Part shown: positions 40,780-49,811 of the stretch, piece after piece
Position numbering within the stretch: position 1 is the stretch's first letter
Layout: each line of letters starts with the position of its first letter
DNA from: Pseudomonas sp.
Lineage (GTDB): Bacteria > Pseudomonadota > Gammaproteobacteria > Pseudomonadales > Pseudomonadaceae
Length of the DNA: 64,000 nucleotides
Assembly (NCBI RefSeq): GCF_030683065.1
Contig: NZ_JAUXMX010000061.1
Span: 62,001 to 126,000 of the forward strand
Reading direction: 5' to 3'
The notes under the pieces: model-generated
What the model was told of the DNA's origin: nothing
The model's input: only the letters and a program-made list of their open reading frames with translations
Database searches by the model: none
Translations under genes and position numbers: made by a program

Positions 40780-41639
40780 GCCTGCCGTTTGAGGAAGTCC
40801 GTCTACGCTTGCCGCACATCGAACTGGCGGCCCACCTGTATGGCCCCCAGGATGGGCAGCCAGTTATTGCCTTGCACGGCTGGCTGGATAACGCCGCGAG
40901 TTTCGCCCGGCTGGCGCCCAAGTTGCAGGGCCTGCGCATCGTCGCTGTGGATTTTGCCGGGCATGGCCACTCCGATCACCGTCCTCTGGGAGCCAGCTAC
41001 GCGATCTGGGACTACGTACATGATGTCTTGCAGGTGGCCGAACAGTTCGGCTGGCAGCGTTTCTCCCTGCTCGGTCACTCCATGGGTGCCATTGTCTCGG
41101 TGTTGTTGGCCGGTGCGCTGCCTGAGCGCGTCGAGCGCCTGGCGTTGATCGACGGCTTGATTCCCTTCACCGGTGAGGCCGACAGCGCGCCGCAGAAGCT
41201 GGCCGAAGCACTCAAGGCGCAGATGGCGCTGGATGGCAAGCGCAAACCGGTGTACGCCGAGTTCGAGCGTGCGGTCCAGGCGCGCATGCGCGGCAACATT
41301 GCAGTCAGTCGCGAGGCGGCCGAGCTGCTGGCCCAGCGCGGGCTGATGCCAGTGCCTGGCGGCTTCACCTGGCGCACCGATAGCCGCCTGACGTTGCCAT
41401 CGCCGCTGCGTCTTACTCGTGCCCACGCCATGGCTTTTGTCCAGCGCCTGGAATGCCCGGTTAGCCTGGTGTTGGCGGAGCAGGGCATGCTTCACCAGCA
41501 GCCGGATTTTGCCCAGCTGGTGAGTGGCTTGTCGATCGATCTGACGCATCTACCGGGCGGGCATCATTTGCATCTGGATGACGAGGCTGGCGCACAGCTC
41601 GTAGCAGACTGTTTCAATCCTTTCTTACGCTCGTCTTGA
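40776..41639 (+). CDS. Alpha/beta hydrolase
   Basis: A 287-residue alpha/beta hydrolase that starts in the stop of the preceding hydrolase gene (ATGA). The nucleophile elbow is LLGHSMGAIVS (Ser102). The GWLDNAASF region forms the oxyanion hole, VDFAGHGHSDHRP follows strand 4 and the catalytic His is in LPGGHHLHLD near the C-terminus. It is cytosolic by lack of a signal peptide. Sequence style resembles MhpC-type esterases/C-C hydrolases. The substrate is unknown. It is followed after 50 bases by a glutathione transferase gene. Confidence 0.9.
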   Translation: MSLPFEEVRLRLPHIELAAHLYGPQDGQPVIALHGWLDNAASFARLAPKLQGLRIVAVDFAGHGHSDHRPLGASYAIWDYVHDVLQVAEQFGWQRFSLLGHSMGAIVSVLLAGALPERVERLALIDGLIPFTGEADSAPQKLAEALKAQMALDGKRKPVYAEFERAVQARMRGNIAVSREAAELLAQRGLMPVPGGFTWRTDSRLTLPSPLRLTRAHAMAFVQRLECPVSLVLAEQGMLHQQPDFAQLVSGLSIDLTHLPGGHHLHLDDEAGAQLVADCFNPFLRSS

Positions 41640-41689
41640 CTTGCCAAAGCCAACTGGGGAAGGTGTGGCCGATTGCAATGGAGAATCGC

Positions 41690-42352
41690 ATGATCGATCT
41701 TTACACCGCAGCGACCCCAAATGGCCACAAGGCGTCCATCGCGCTTGAGGAGTTGCAGCTGCCTTATAGTCTGCATGCGCTGAGTTTTGAGCGTAAAGAG
41801 CAGAAGACTCCGGCGTTCCTCAAGATCAATCCCAATGGTCGGATCCCGGCCATCGTCGACCGTGATAACGACGATTTCGCGGTATTCGAGTCTGGCGCCA
41901 TCCTGATCTACCTTGCCGAACTGACCGGGCAACTGCTGCCGCAGGACCCTAAGGGCCGTTCACAGGTGTTGCAGTGGCTGATGTTCCAGATGGGCGGTGT
42001 TGGCCCGATGCAGGGTCAGGCCAATGTGTTCTTCCGTTATTTTCCCGAGAAGTTGCAAGGCCCGATCGACCGCTACCAGCGTGAAACCCGGCGCCTTTAC
42101 GAGGTAATGGACCGACGTCTGGGTGAAGCCGAGTACCTGGCGGGCGACTACAGCATCGCAGATATAGCCACGTACCCTTGGGTACACATCCATGACTGGT
42201 CGGGTGTCTCTGTTGATGGCCTGGAGAACTTGCAACGCTGGGTCGCGGCACTCGAGAGTCGCCCGGCGGTGCAGCGCGGCATGCTCGTGCCGCGTCGCGA
42301 AGTGCTTGACGACAGTGTGGTGAAAGCCGCCCAGTCGATGCTTATCCAATGA
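41690..42352 (+). CDS. Glutathione S-transferase (YfcG/YghU-like)
   Basis: A 220-residue cytosolic GST. The ATG at 41690 (MIDLYTAATPNGHK) has GGAG seven bases upstream; an ATG four codons earlier is possible. The N-terminal thioredoxin-like domain starts IDLYTAATPNGHKASIALEE, with Thr/Asn near the catalytic position, and contains NPNGRIPAIVDRD and FESGAILIYLAE for glutathione binding. The helical C-domain carries DYSIADIATYPWV with the N-capping motif. It resembles the disulfide-reducing YfcG/YghU group. It ends in an ATGA overlap with the next frame, so it is probably coexpressed with the DUF4892 gene. Confidence 0.92.
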   Translation: MIDLYTAATPNGHKASIALEELQLPYSLHALSFERKEQKTPAFLKINPNGRIPAIVDRDNDDFAVFESGAILIYLAELTGQLLPQDPKGRSQVLQWLMFQMGGVGPMQGQANVFFRYFPEKLQGPIDRYQRETRRLYEVMDRRLGEAEYLAGDYSIADIATYPWVHIHDWSGVSVDGLENLQRWVAALESRPAVQRGMLVPRREVLDDSVVKAAQSMLIQ

Positions 42353-42360
42353 GGGCTCAT

Positions 42361-43164
42361 ATGCGTTGGTTCAGTCTGTTGGGTGGGGTATTGGCAAGTG
42401 CAACGGTTGTAGCCGCTGATGTTGCTGGCAGCCGTGATCTTGAGGTGTTACCGCGTTTTCCCGGTAGCCAGATAGTAAGTTTTAGCGAGGCCGCGGAGCA
42501 GGAAAGGGTCTACCCGCAGGGCGCGATTCGCCGCATCAGTGGTCGCTTGCGCTATGAGCGCGAGGTGCAAACGGAGGGGCTGCTGACCACGCTGACGTAT
42601 GAATTACCGCGCACCCACTCGGCCAATGAAGTTTTCACAGCTGCCCGCGAAGCCTTGCAGGCTCAGGACGCCGAGTTGCTTTACTGGTGCCAGGGGCGCG
42701 AGTGCGGATCAAGTAGCCTGTGGGCCAATGCGGTGTTCGATAATCGCATTCTGTATGGCTCCGATGATCAGCAGGCTTATGTGTTGATGCGTTTGGCCGA
42801 GCCGCGGCAAGACAGTTTGCTGGCGCTCTACAGCATCACGCGGGGTAATAAACGCGCTTACTTGCATGCCGAGCTGCTAGCCGCCAATGCACCGCTGGCG
42901 GAAGTGCTGCCAACGCCCGCCACCTTGCTGCGCCAGCTGAATGATGGGGGCGAGTTGCGCCTGCCCAAGCACGAGGAACCTAGCGACGTCTGGGCGACAT
43001 TGCTGGCGCGTAGTCTGAACCTTAACAGTACCTTGCGTGTCAGCCTTTCCGGCCCTCAGGCAGAAGCCTGGCGTCAGGCGCTGGTCGAGCAGCGGGTAAG
43101 GGCCGCACGGCTGGAATTGGGCGATACCTCGGTTGAAGGTTTGCGCATCAACGTTCTACGCTGA
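42361..43164 (+). CDS. DUF4892 exported protein
   Basis: A 267-residue protein with a signal peptide (MRWFSLLGGVLASATVVAAD). The ATG at 42361 has GAGGG five bases upstream; another ATG at 42349 overlaps the GST stop and is an alternative. The body matches DUF4892: SRDLEVLPRFPGSQIVSF, then TYELPRTHSANEVFTAAREALQAQDAELLYWCQGRECGSSSLWAN (about 88-132, with a CxxxxC pair) and an OmpA-like tail (RVSLSGPQAEAWRQALVEQRVRAARLEL). It is probably periplasmic or outer-membrane associated. Function is unknown. A terminator follows. Confidence 0.85.
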   Translation: MRWFSLLGGVLASATVVAADVAGSRDLEVLPRFPGSQIVSFSEAAEQERVYPQGAIRRISGRLRYEREVQTEGLLTTLTYELPRTHSANEVFTAAREALQAQDAELLYWCQGRECGSSSLWANAVFDNRILYGSDDQQAYVLMRLAEPRQDSLLALYSITRGNKRAYLHAELLAANAPLAEVLPTPATLLRQLNDGGELRLPKHEEPSDVWATLLARSLNLNSTLRVSLSGPQAEAWRQALVEQRVRAARLELGDTSVEGLRINVLR

Positions 43165-43215
43165 GCGCCTGGCACGCGGGCCTTGAAGGCGCGATGCCGC
43201 TACCACCGATGGCTC

Positions 43216-43255
43216 ACTGGGCTCTGCACCTTAGGTACAGGGCCCAGTGTCGTTT
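43216..43255 (+). terminator. Terminator after the DUF4892 gene
   Basis: ACTGGGCTCTG pairs with CAGGGCCCAGT across an 11-base loop and is followed by TCGTTTCTT. It lies 50 bases after the gene and before the permease. Confidence 0.75.
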
Positions 43256-43276
43256 CTTACTCGCGGAGTTGTTCTG

Positions 43277-44350
43277 ATGTTCGATAACGACCGTTTGCTG
43301 GTGCAGATTCTGCTCCTCGGTCTACTCAGTGCGAGCCTGTGGGTGCTCGCGCCGTTTGGCTCGGCGCTGTTCTGGGCTGCGGTGTTGTCCTTTGCCAGTT
43401 GGCCGCTGATGCGCGGCCTGACCCGTTTGCTTAATGGTCGGCAAACTGCTGCGGCGGCGCTGCTGACGCTGGGCTGGATTGGCCTGGTGGCCATACCGTT
43501 GGTGATGCTCGGGTTCAACTTGGCCGAGCACGTCGGCGATGCTACGGCGCTATTCAAGGATTACCAGGTCTCAGGCCTACCGCCGGCACCGGCCTGGTTG
43601 GTGCATGTCCCGCTGGTGGGCGAAAGCCTGCTGGGGTTCTGGCAGACCATTGACCAGCAGGGTGCGGCGTTCTTCGCTACGCTCAAGCCTTATCTCGGTC
43701 AGGTCGGCAACTGGTTGCTGGCGCGTAGTGCGCAAATTGGCGGTGGGGTGCTGGAGTTGGCCCTGAGCCTGGTGCTGGTGTTCTTTTTCTACCGCGATGG
43801 ACCACGTCTGGCTGAGTTCGCCCATAGCCTGCTCGAACGCCTGATCGGCGAGCGCGCCGAGCATTATCTGGAACTGGTTGCCGGTACCGTGCAGCGGGTA
43901 GTCAATGGCGTCATCGGTACGGCAGCAGCGCAGGCGCTGTTGGCACTGATCGGCTTCTATATCGCCGGCGTACCGGGCGCGCTGATCCTCGGCATGCTTA
44001 CTTTTGTGCTCAGCCTGATCCCTGTGGGCCCGCCTATGGTCTGGATTCCCGCGACGCTCTGGCTGTTTACCCAGGGCGACTATGGTTTAGCCATTTTCCT
44101 CGGGGTTTGGGGCATGTTCGTCATCAGTGGCGTTGACAACATCCTCAAGCCTTACCTGATCAGTCGCGGTGGCAACCTGCCGTTGGTGGTGGTGCTGCTC
44201 GGGGTGTTCGGCGGGATTCTGGCCTTTGGCTTCATGGGCCTGTTCCTAGGGCCTACCTTGCTTGCTGTGGCCTACAGCCTGCTCGGCGATTGGGTGGCGC
44301 ACAAGGTGCCGGCAACCGAGCAACCACCGGCCAAGTCGTCACCGGACTAG
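43277..44350 (+). CDS. AI-2E/PerM family permease
   Basis: A 357-residue polytopic protein with seven to eight hydrophobic segments. The ATG at 43277 (MFDNDRLLVQILLLG) has GGAG eight bases upstream. The family (PF01594) is shown by ALFWAAVLSFASWPLM near the N-terminus, a large loop, LALSLVLVFFFYRDG, LVAGTVQRVVNGVIGTAAAQALLALIGFYIAGVPGALILG and VDNILKPYLISRGGNLPLVVVLLGVFGGILAFGFMGLFLGPTLLAV. Members include Na+(Li+)/H+ antiporters and the TqsA AI-2 exporter; the substrate here is unknown. It is convergent with the patatin gene, with only an overlap of a few bases. Confidence 0.92.
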   Translation: MFDNDRLLVQILLLGLLSASLWVLAPFGSALFWAAVLSFASWPLMRGLTRLLNGRQTAAAALLTLGWIGLVAIPLVMLGFNLAEHVGDATALFKDYQVSGLPPAPAWLVHVPLVGESLLGFWQTIDQQGAAFFATLKPYLGQVGNWLLARSAQIGGGVLELALSLVLVFFFYRDGPRLAEFAHSLLERLIGERAEHYLELVAGTVQRVVNGVIGTAAAQALLALIGFYIAGVPGALILGMLTFVLSLIPVGPPMVWIPATLWLFTQGDYGLAIFLGVWGMFVISGVDNILKPYLISRGGNLPLVVVLLGVFGGILAFGFMGLFLGPTLLAVAYSLLGDWVAHKVPATEQPPAKSSPD

Positions 44351-45369
44351 TGTTCCTTCTCGTAACTGTCGAGGCTGTCGCGGGCGATCTGCCGGCCGAG
44401 CATGATCAGCTCCGGCGCCTTGTAGAACTCGAAGAAGCGACAGGCACGTCTCGGCACGTTGATCAGAATATCCGGCGGGTAGCCGGCGATCTTGTACTGT
44501 GACAGCGAGGTCTGCATGACCTCGAAGCTTTGGTTGATTAGCTCCAGCAAGGAGGCCGGTCCGCTCAGGTCGGCAACCCGGGAGCCACTGGCGGACTTGG
44601 TGGCGCCTGCACTTGGCGCATCCGGGCGCGCAGGCGCTGCGGCTTTTTCCAGCCATGGGTTGATCTGCTCGCGTACGGGCTCGTCAATCAGCAGCAGTTC
44701 GTCATCCTCGCCGTTCTTGCGGCGAAACGAGGGCAGCCGCGAGCCGAGTGAGTTCATCAGTAGGTCGAACCGACTCTTTAATGCTGGGGGGCGGTCGATC
44801 ACGGGTAGCTGGTAATGCTGCTGATTGGTCGAGTTGAGGTTGACCGCGATAATCAAGTCGCAGTGGCTGGACACCACCGGCACAATTGGCAACGGATTGA
44901 GCAGGCCGCCGTCGACCAGCATGCGTTTGCCCTGAATTACCGGGGTAAACAGGCTGGGAATTGCCGCCGACGCGCGCATGGCTTGGTGCAGGCAGCCTTC
45001 CTGAAACCAGATTTCTTGCTGGTTGGTCAGGTCGGTGGCAACTGCGGTGAAGGGAATCGACAGGTCCTCGATATTGATCTCACCGACGATCTCGCGGATC
45101 TTGCCAAACACTTTTTCGCCGCGGATGGCGCCCAGCCTGAAACTCACATCGAGCAGGCGCAGCACATCCAGATAGTCCAGGCTCTGGGTCCAGTCGCGGT
45201 ACTCGTTCAATTTGCCTGCGGCATAAATGCCGCCTACCACCGCGCCCATGGAGCAACCGGCAATGCAGGCGATCTCATAGCCGCGAGCTTCCAGTTCCTC
45301 GATCACGCCGATATGCGCATAACCCCGTGCACCGCCGGAGCCCAGGACCAAAGCTACTCGCTTAGTCAT
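44347..45369 (-). CDS. Patatin-like phospholipase (RssA-like)
   Basis: A 340-residue patatin-fold lipolytic enzyme. The ATG at 45369 (MTKRVALVLGSGGARG) has GGAG nine bases upstream. The catalytic dyad is visible: oxyanion loop GSGGARGYAHIG, nucleophile Ser40 in GCSMG, and Asp in MLVDGGLLNPLPI. The substrate is probably membrane lipids. The C-terminal 80 residues are rich in Pro/Ala/Ser and then fold again (SLLELINQSFEVMQTSLSQYKIAGYPPDILI). It lacks a signal peptide, so it is likely cytosolic. It overlaps the permease gene by four bases at the 3' end (convergent). It matches the position of PA1640 upstream of selD. Confidence 0.9.
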   Translation of the reverse strand: MTKRVALVLGSGGARGYAHIGVIEELEARGYEIACIAGCSMGAVVGGIYAAGKLNEYRDWTQSLDYLDVLRLLDVSFRLGAIRGEKVFGKIREIVGEINIEDLSIPFTAVATDLTNQQEIWFQEGCLHQAMRASAAIPSLFTPVIQGKRMLVDGGLLNPLPIVPVVSSHCDLIIAVNLNSTNQQHYQLPVIDRPPALKSRFDLLMNSLGSRLPSFRRKNGEDDELLLIDEPVREQINPWLEKAAAPARPDAPSAGATKSASGSRVADLSGPASLLELINQSFEVMQTSLSQYKIAGYPPDILINVPRRACRFFEFYKAPELIMLGRQIARDSLDSYEKEH

Positions 45370-45481
45370 CTTCTCAATCTCCGTAAGGCATTGTTTTATC
45401 AACATACCGCGCGCGGATCAGAAGCGCCAAGGCCGTATTTGCTAGAATGCCGCCGCCTGTCGACGATATGAGTGAGATTTT

Positions 45482-46516
45482 ATGAGCGAGCCGATCCGTT
45501 TGACCCAGTACAGCCACGGCGCTGGCTGTGGGTGCAAAATTTCCCCCAAGGTGCTGGATGTGATCCTGGCGGGCAGTGGTGCGCAGAATCTCGACCCGAA
45601 TCTGTGGGTAGGTAATGCCTCGCGTGACGACGCGGCGGTCTACGCCATCGATGCAGAACGCGGAGTGGTGTCGACCACCGATTTTTTCATGCCGATTGTC
45701 GACGACCCTTTCGATTTCGGTCGAATCGCTGCGACCAACGCGATCAGCGACATTTACGCCATGGGCGCCGACCCGCTGATGGCCATCGCCATTCTCGGCT
45801 GGCCAGTCAATGTTCTGGCCCCTGAAGTGGCTCGCGAGGTGATTCGCGGTGCTCGCGCGATTTGTGACCAGGCCGGTATCCCGCTGGCTGGCGGGCACTC
45901 CATCGATGCGCCTGAGCCGATCTTTGGCCTGGCTGTGACCGGCCTGGTAGAAAAGCGCCACATGAAACGCAACGACACTGCCACGGCCGGCTGCAAGCTG
46001 TACCTGAGCAAACCCCTGGGTATCGGCATCCTCACCACCGCAGAAAAACAGGCCAAGCTGCGCACTGAGGACATCGGCCTGGCGCGCGACTGGATGTGCA
46101 CCCTGAACAAGCCTGGCAGTCGTTTCGGCAAGCTTGCCGGGGTGACTGCGATGACCGACGTCACCGGTTTTGGCCTGCTTGGCCACCTGGTTGAGATGGC
46201 GGACGGCAGTGGCCTGACCGCGCGGGTTGAGTTCGCCAAGGTACCGCGACTGGCCAGCGCCGAGTATTACCTGGAGCAAGGCTGCATACCCGGCGGCACC
46301 CAGCGTAATTTCGACAGTTACGGCGACAAGATCGCGCCGCTTCCCGAGCTGTACAAACTCCTGCTGTGCGACCCGCAAACCAGCGGCGGCCTGCTGATTG
46401 CAGTGACAGCCGAGGGCGAGGCGGAGTTTCTCACCGTTGCCGCCGAACTGGACCTGGCACTTGAGCCAATCGGCCAGCTGTTCGAGCGACAGCGCTACGC
46501 AGTCGAGGTGCTGTGA
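45482..46516 (+). CDS. selD: Selenide, water dikinase
   Basis: A 344-residue enzyme that makes selenophosphate from selenide and ATP. The flexible N-terminal loop HGAGCGCKI carries the essential Cys16 and Lys19; Cys (not selenocysteine) occupies the active position. The ATP-binding core has NASRDDAAVYAID, TTDFFMPIVDDPFDFGRIAATNAISDIYAMGA and AGGHSIDAPEPIFGLAVTG. It overlaps selU by one base (TGATG), so selenophosphate is supplied directly to tRNA modification. No selA/selB or selenocysteine tRNA is in the window, so use for selenoproteins cannot be judged. Confidence 0.97.
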   Translation: MSEPIRLTQYSHGAGCGCKISPKVLDVILAGSGAQNLDPNLWVGNASRDDAAVYAIDAERGVVSTTDFFMPIVDDPFDFGRIAATNAISDIYAMGADPLMAIAILGWPVNVLAPEVAREVIRGARAICDQAGIPLAGGHSIDAPEPIFGLAVTGLVEKRHMKRNDTATAGCKLYLSKPLGIGILTTAEKQAKLRTEDIGLARDWMCTLNKPGSRFGKLAGVTAMTDVTGFGLLGHLVEMADGSGLTARVEFAKVPRLASAEYYLEQGCIPGGTQRNFDSYGDKIAPLPELYKLLLCDPQTSGGLLIAVTAEGEAEFLTVAAELDLALEPIGQLFERQRYAVEVL

Positions 46517-47616
46517 TGCGCGACAACACCCATGACTACCGCCAGCTGTTTCTCGGCGGCGTGCCGATGATGGATGCCCGTGCCCCAGTGGAGTTCGCCA
46601 AGGGCGCGTTTCCCGGGGTGCTCAACCTGCCGTTGATGGACGACAGTGAGCGGCAGAGAGTGGGTACCTGCTACAAACAGCAGGGCCAGCAAGCGGCCAT
46701 CGAACTGGGTCATCAATTGGTCAGCGGTGCGCTCAAGGCCGAGCGCATCGAGGCTTGGGCGACCTTTGCCAGGGCCAACCCCGAAGGCTATCTGTATTGT
46801 TTTCGCGGTGGCCTGCGCTCGCAGATCGTCCAGCAATGGCTGAAAAGCGAAGCGGGCATCGAGTACCCGCGGGTGATCGGCGGCTACAAGGCGATGCGCA
46901 CCTTCCTCCTGGAAACCACCCAGCAGGCGACGGAGCAATGCGACTTGATTCTGGTTGGCGGCATGACCGGCACCGGCAAGACCGAGGTGATTGCGCAACT
47001 CGACAACAGCCTGGATCTGGAAGGCCATGCCAATCACCGCGGTTCCAGCTTCGGTAAGCGCGCCACGATCCAGCCGACGCAGATCGACTTCGAAAACGCC
47101 CTGGCCATCGACATCCTGAGAAAGCGCGCGGCGGGTATCCAGCAGCTCGTGCTCGAGGATGAGGGCCGTATTATTGGTAAGAGCGCCTTGCCGCTGGGGC
47201 TCTACCAGGAGATGCAGGCATCGCCCATGGTTTGGCTCGAAGACAGCGTGGCAGGGCGGGTTGAGCGTATTCTCAAGGATTACGTGACTGACCTTTGCGC
47301 CGAATTTGTCGCCTTATATGGCCCCTCAGAGGGTTTCAAGGCCTTCGCTGAGCGCCTGCAGCAGAGTCTGGCGAATATCCTCAAACGCCTGGGTGGTGAG
47401 CGCTACCAGCGTCTGGCGGCGATCATGGATCAGGCTCTGCTGGAGCAGCAGAGTCTGGGCGTGGTGGATCTGCACCGTGGCTGGATCGAGGCGCTGCTGG
47501 TGGAGTATTACGACCCCATGTATGCCTTCCAACGGGAGAACAAGGCCGGACGGATCGAGTTCGTGGGCGAACAGGCTGACGTAGTGGCGTTCTTGCGTCA
47601 GCGCGGCCATCCTTAG
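46516..47616 (+). CDS. selU: tRNA 2-selenouridine synthase
   Basis: A 366-residue enzyme (MnmH/YbbB) that replaces sulfur by selenium in 2-thiouridine at tRNA position 34, via geranylated intermediate. The ATG at 46516 overlaps the selD stop; a GTG one codon earlier is possible. An N-terminal rhodanese domain carries the catalytic Cys95 (GYLYCFRGGLRSQ). A P-loop GGMTGTGKT is at 148-156 and the rest is the P-loop-type domain. Both are intact. Selenophosphate from SelD and the thiolated substrate from MnmA (22.1 kb) complete the pathway. Confidence 0.96.
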   Translation: MRDNTHDYRQLFLGGVPMMDARAPVEFAKGAFPGVLNLPLMDDSERQRVGTCYKQQGQQAAIELGHQLVSGALKAERIEAWATFARANPEGYLYCFRGGLRSQIVQQWLKSEAGIEYPRVIGGYKAMRTFLLETTQQATEQCDLILVGGMTGTGKTEVIAQLDNSLDLEGHANHRGSSFGKRATIQPTQIDFENALAIDILRKRAAGIQQLVLEDEGRIIGKSALPLGLYQEMQASPMVWLEDSVAGRVERILKDYVTDLCAEFVALYGPSEGFKAFAERLQQSLANILKRLGGERYQRLAAIMDQALLEQQSLGVVDLHRGWIEALLVEYYDPMYAFQRENKAGRIEFVGEQADVVAFLRQRGHP

Positions 47617-47710
47617 TGGGTTGATTGTCGGTGAGGGTTGGCACTTTTCTGCTCTGCGGCCGTCATATTTCGAGCATCTGCTTATTTCCCCATATCAAGG
47701 AGTGCGCAAC

Positions 47711-47989
47711 ATGAAAGCCTGGATTTTGCTACCGATGGTCATGCTGGTGCTGGCCGGTTGTGCCGGTAAAACTGCTTATCGCGATAGTTGTGCCAATCAA
47801 CTGAATGCAGCCTGGTCCGAGCTGGATCTGGCCAAGGCCGAAGGCTTTGCTGGCACCGTTAGTTACTCAAAGGCTTTGTCGTTATTGACCGCGGCGAAAA
47901 CCCAGCAGCAGTTCGAAGGCTACAAGGGTTGCACCAGTAAAGCTGAGCGGGCACGTTTCTACATACGCGAGTCACGCGCCGGCCGTTAG
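47711..47989 (+). CDS. Small lipoprotein
   Basis: A 92-residue lipoprotein with a good ribosome site (AAGGAG). The leader MKAWILLPMVMLVLAGC has a perfect lipobox, so the mature protein starts at Cys17. The remaining 75 residues contain Cys at 27 and 78 (CANQLNAAWSELDLAKAEGF and GYKGCTSK) and are mostly helical. An Ala at +2 after Cys is compatible with outer-membrane sorting. No specific family is recognised; similar small lipoproteins occur downstream of selU in other pseudomonads. It precedes bcsG by 172 bases. Confidence 0.85.
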   Translation: MKAWILLPMVMLVLAGCAGKTAYRDSCANQLNAAWSELDLAKAEGFAGTVSYSKALSLLTAAKTQQQFEGYKGCTSKAERARFYIRESRAGR

Positions 47990-48161
47990 CTGCCCCGGCA
48001 GCCGTCTCGATTGCTCTGCGATAAGTCCGATAAACAAGCCCGTTAGGATTTGCCTTTTTCCAATCAGCAGCAATGCTTAAAGCATGAGTGCAGTTTTTGC
48101 TCGCCAGGGCGCAGCAGCAGTAAGACCGCATATAGCCGCGTTGACTAATTGGGGATTGGCT

Positions 48162-49811
48162 ATGCAGCAGAGCAGCGCTGTGGTGTTACCGGCTGCCATG
48201 AGTTCCTGGCGTGGTTTGGGCTTGTGGAATTTCTACTTCATTACCAAGTTGGTTTTGCTTTGGTACGGCCAGCTAAATTTTCATGCCCTTGAGAATCTGG
48301 CCTTCGCCGCTTTTCTGCTATTTCCGTTGTCGCCGCATTGGTTGCACCGGCTGCGACATGTGCTGGCCATACCGCTGGGCGTAGCCCTTTACTATTACGA
48401 CAGCTGGCTGCCACCGTTCAGTCGCCTGCTCGCCAACTCCGCCCAGGTCGGCCAGTTCAGCGCCGACTATATGCTTGAGTTGGCAGGGCGCTTCATCAAC
48501 CCGACCTGGCTGGCCGCGGGGTTGATCTTGCTGGTCGGCTACCTGTTCATCAGTCAGTGGATCAGGGTGACCAGTTTCACTGTGGCGACGCTGGTGCTGG
48601 TCCTGGTGCTGGGCAATAGCCAATTGTTCGTGCCGCAGCAGGCGACCGTTGCGGTGCGCCTGTCGACTGCGGTAAGCGGCGCACCTGTTGCAGGCGATGC
48701 GGCGCCAGTCGTGATCGATGATGCTTTTCTGAACGCGGCCCTGGACGACTTCTATACGCGCCAGGGCCAGCAGGTGACGCAATTCCCGAGTGCGCTGGCG
48801 GCTGATGCCTTACCCGTTGATGTGCTCATGTTGAATATCTGCTCCCTGGCCTGGGACGATCTTGATGAGTCAGGCATGCGCCAACATCCACTGTGGGCCA
48901 AGATGGATATCCTCTTCGATGATTTCAACTCCGCAGCCACCTACAGCGGCCCGGCAGTACTGCGCTTGTTGCGCGCCAGTTGTGGCCAGGCGTCGAATGC
49001 TGATCTGTATCGCCCCGGGGCCAAGCAATGCTTCCTGTTCGAAAACCTCAAGCAGTTGGGTTACACCGATGGTCTGCTGCTCAATCACACGGGTCGCTTC
49101 GACAACATGCTCGGTCTGCTGCGTGACGGTGGTCGCTTGCAAGCTGAGGCCAGCCCGTTCGGCGAATTACGCCCGGCATTGACCGGATTCGACGGCTCGC
49201 CGATCTATCGCGATCGCGATGTGCTGACGCAGTGGTGGCAGCAGCGGCTGAGTTCTGGCTCGCCGCGTGAGGCGTTGTTCTACAACTCGATCACCTTGCA
49301 CGATGGTAATCGGCGGCTGGACAAGGTCACTGGCAAGGCCGTCAGCGCAGACTACAAGGTCAGCCTAAACCAGGTGCTGGATGACCTCGACAGTTTCATC
49401 GAGCATTTACAAGCATCTGCCAAGCCCGTGCTGCTGGTCATCGTCGCCGAACATGGTGCGGCCCTGCGCGGTGATCTGATGCAGGTCAAGGGCATGCGCG
49501 AGATTCCCAGTCCGACGGTTACCCATGTTCCGGCTGGGATCAAACTGATCAATGCCAAGGCGCAGCTGCCCCAGCAGCCGCTGCATATTCAGGCGCCGAG
49601 TAGCTATCAGGCCTTGTCTGAGCTGATTGCGCGGCTGGTTGATGGTGAGGCCTACCGCACTGCAGACTTCGACCTGCTTGGCGTGACTCGGGATCTACCG
49701 GGGCTGGATATGGTAGTGGCGGAAAACGAGGGCAGTGTCATGGTGCGCCTGCACAACGAGCATTACCTGCGCATGGAAAACCAGGGCTGGATTCCTTATC
49801 CGCAACGTTGA
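48162..49811 (+). CDS. bcsG: Cellulose phosphoethanolamine transferase BcsG
   Basis: A 549-residue inner-membrane enzyme that transfers phosphoethanolamine from phosphatidylethanolamine to nascent cellulose in the periplasm. The ATG at 48162 (MQQSSAVVLP) follows GGGGAT. Four or five N-terminal helices (about 20-150) precede a periplasmic sulfatase-fold domain. Its zinc site and nucleophile are all present: Cys227 (NICSLAWDD), Ser262 (TYSGPAVLRLLRASCG), His380, Glu430 and His431 (VAEHGAAL). The spacing agrees with E. coli Cys243, Ser278, His396, Glu442 and His443. It faces the bcs operon end-on. No bcsE or bcsF is beside it. Confidence 0.95.
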   Translation: MQQSSAVVLPAAMSSWRGLGLWNFYFITKLVLLWYGQLNFHALENLAFAAFLLFPLSPHWLHRLRHVLAIPLGVALYYYDSWLPPFSRLLANSAQVGQFSADYMLELAGRFINPTWLAAGLILLVGYLFISQWIRVTSFTVATLVLVLVLGNSQLFVPQQATVAVRLSTAVSGAPVAGDAAPVVIDDAFLNAALDDFYTRQGQQVTQFPSALAADALPVDVLMLNICSLAWDDLDESGMRQHPLWAKMDILFDDFNSAATYSGPAVLRLLRASCGQASNADLYRPGAKQCFLFENLKQLGYTDGLLLNHTGRFDNMLGLLRDGGRLQAEASPFGELRPALTGFDGSPIYRDRDVLTQWWQQRLSSGSPREALFYNSITLHDGNRRLDKVTGKAVSADYKVSLNQVLDDLDSFIEHLQASAKPVLLVIVAEHGAALRGDLMQVKGMREIPSPTVTHVPAGIKLINAKAQLPQQPLHIQAPSSYQALSELIARLVDGEAYRTADFDLLGVTRDLPGLDMVVAENEGSVMVRLHNEHYLRMENQGWIPYPQR

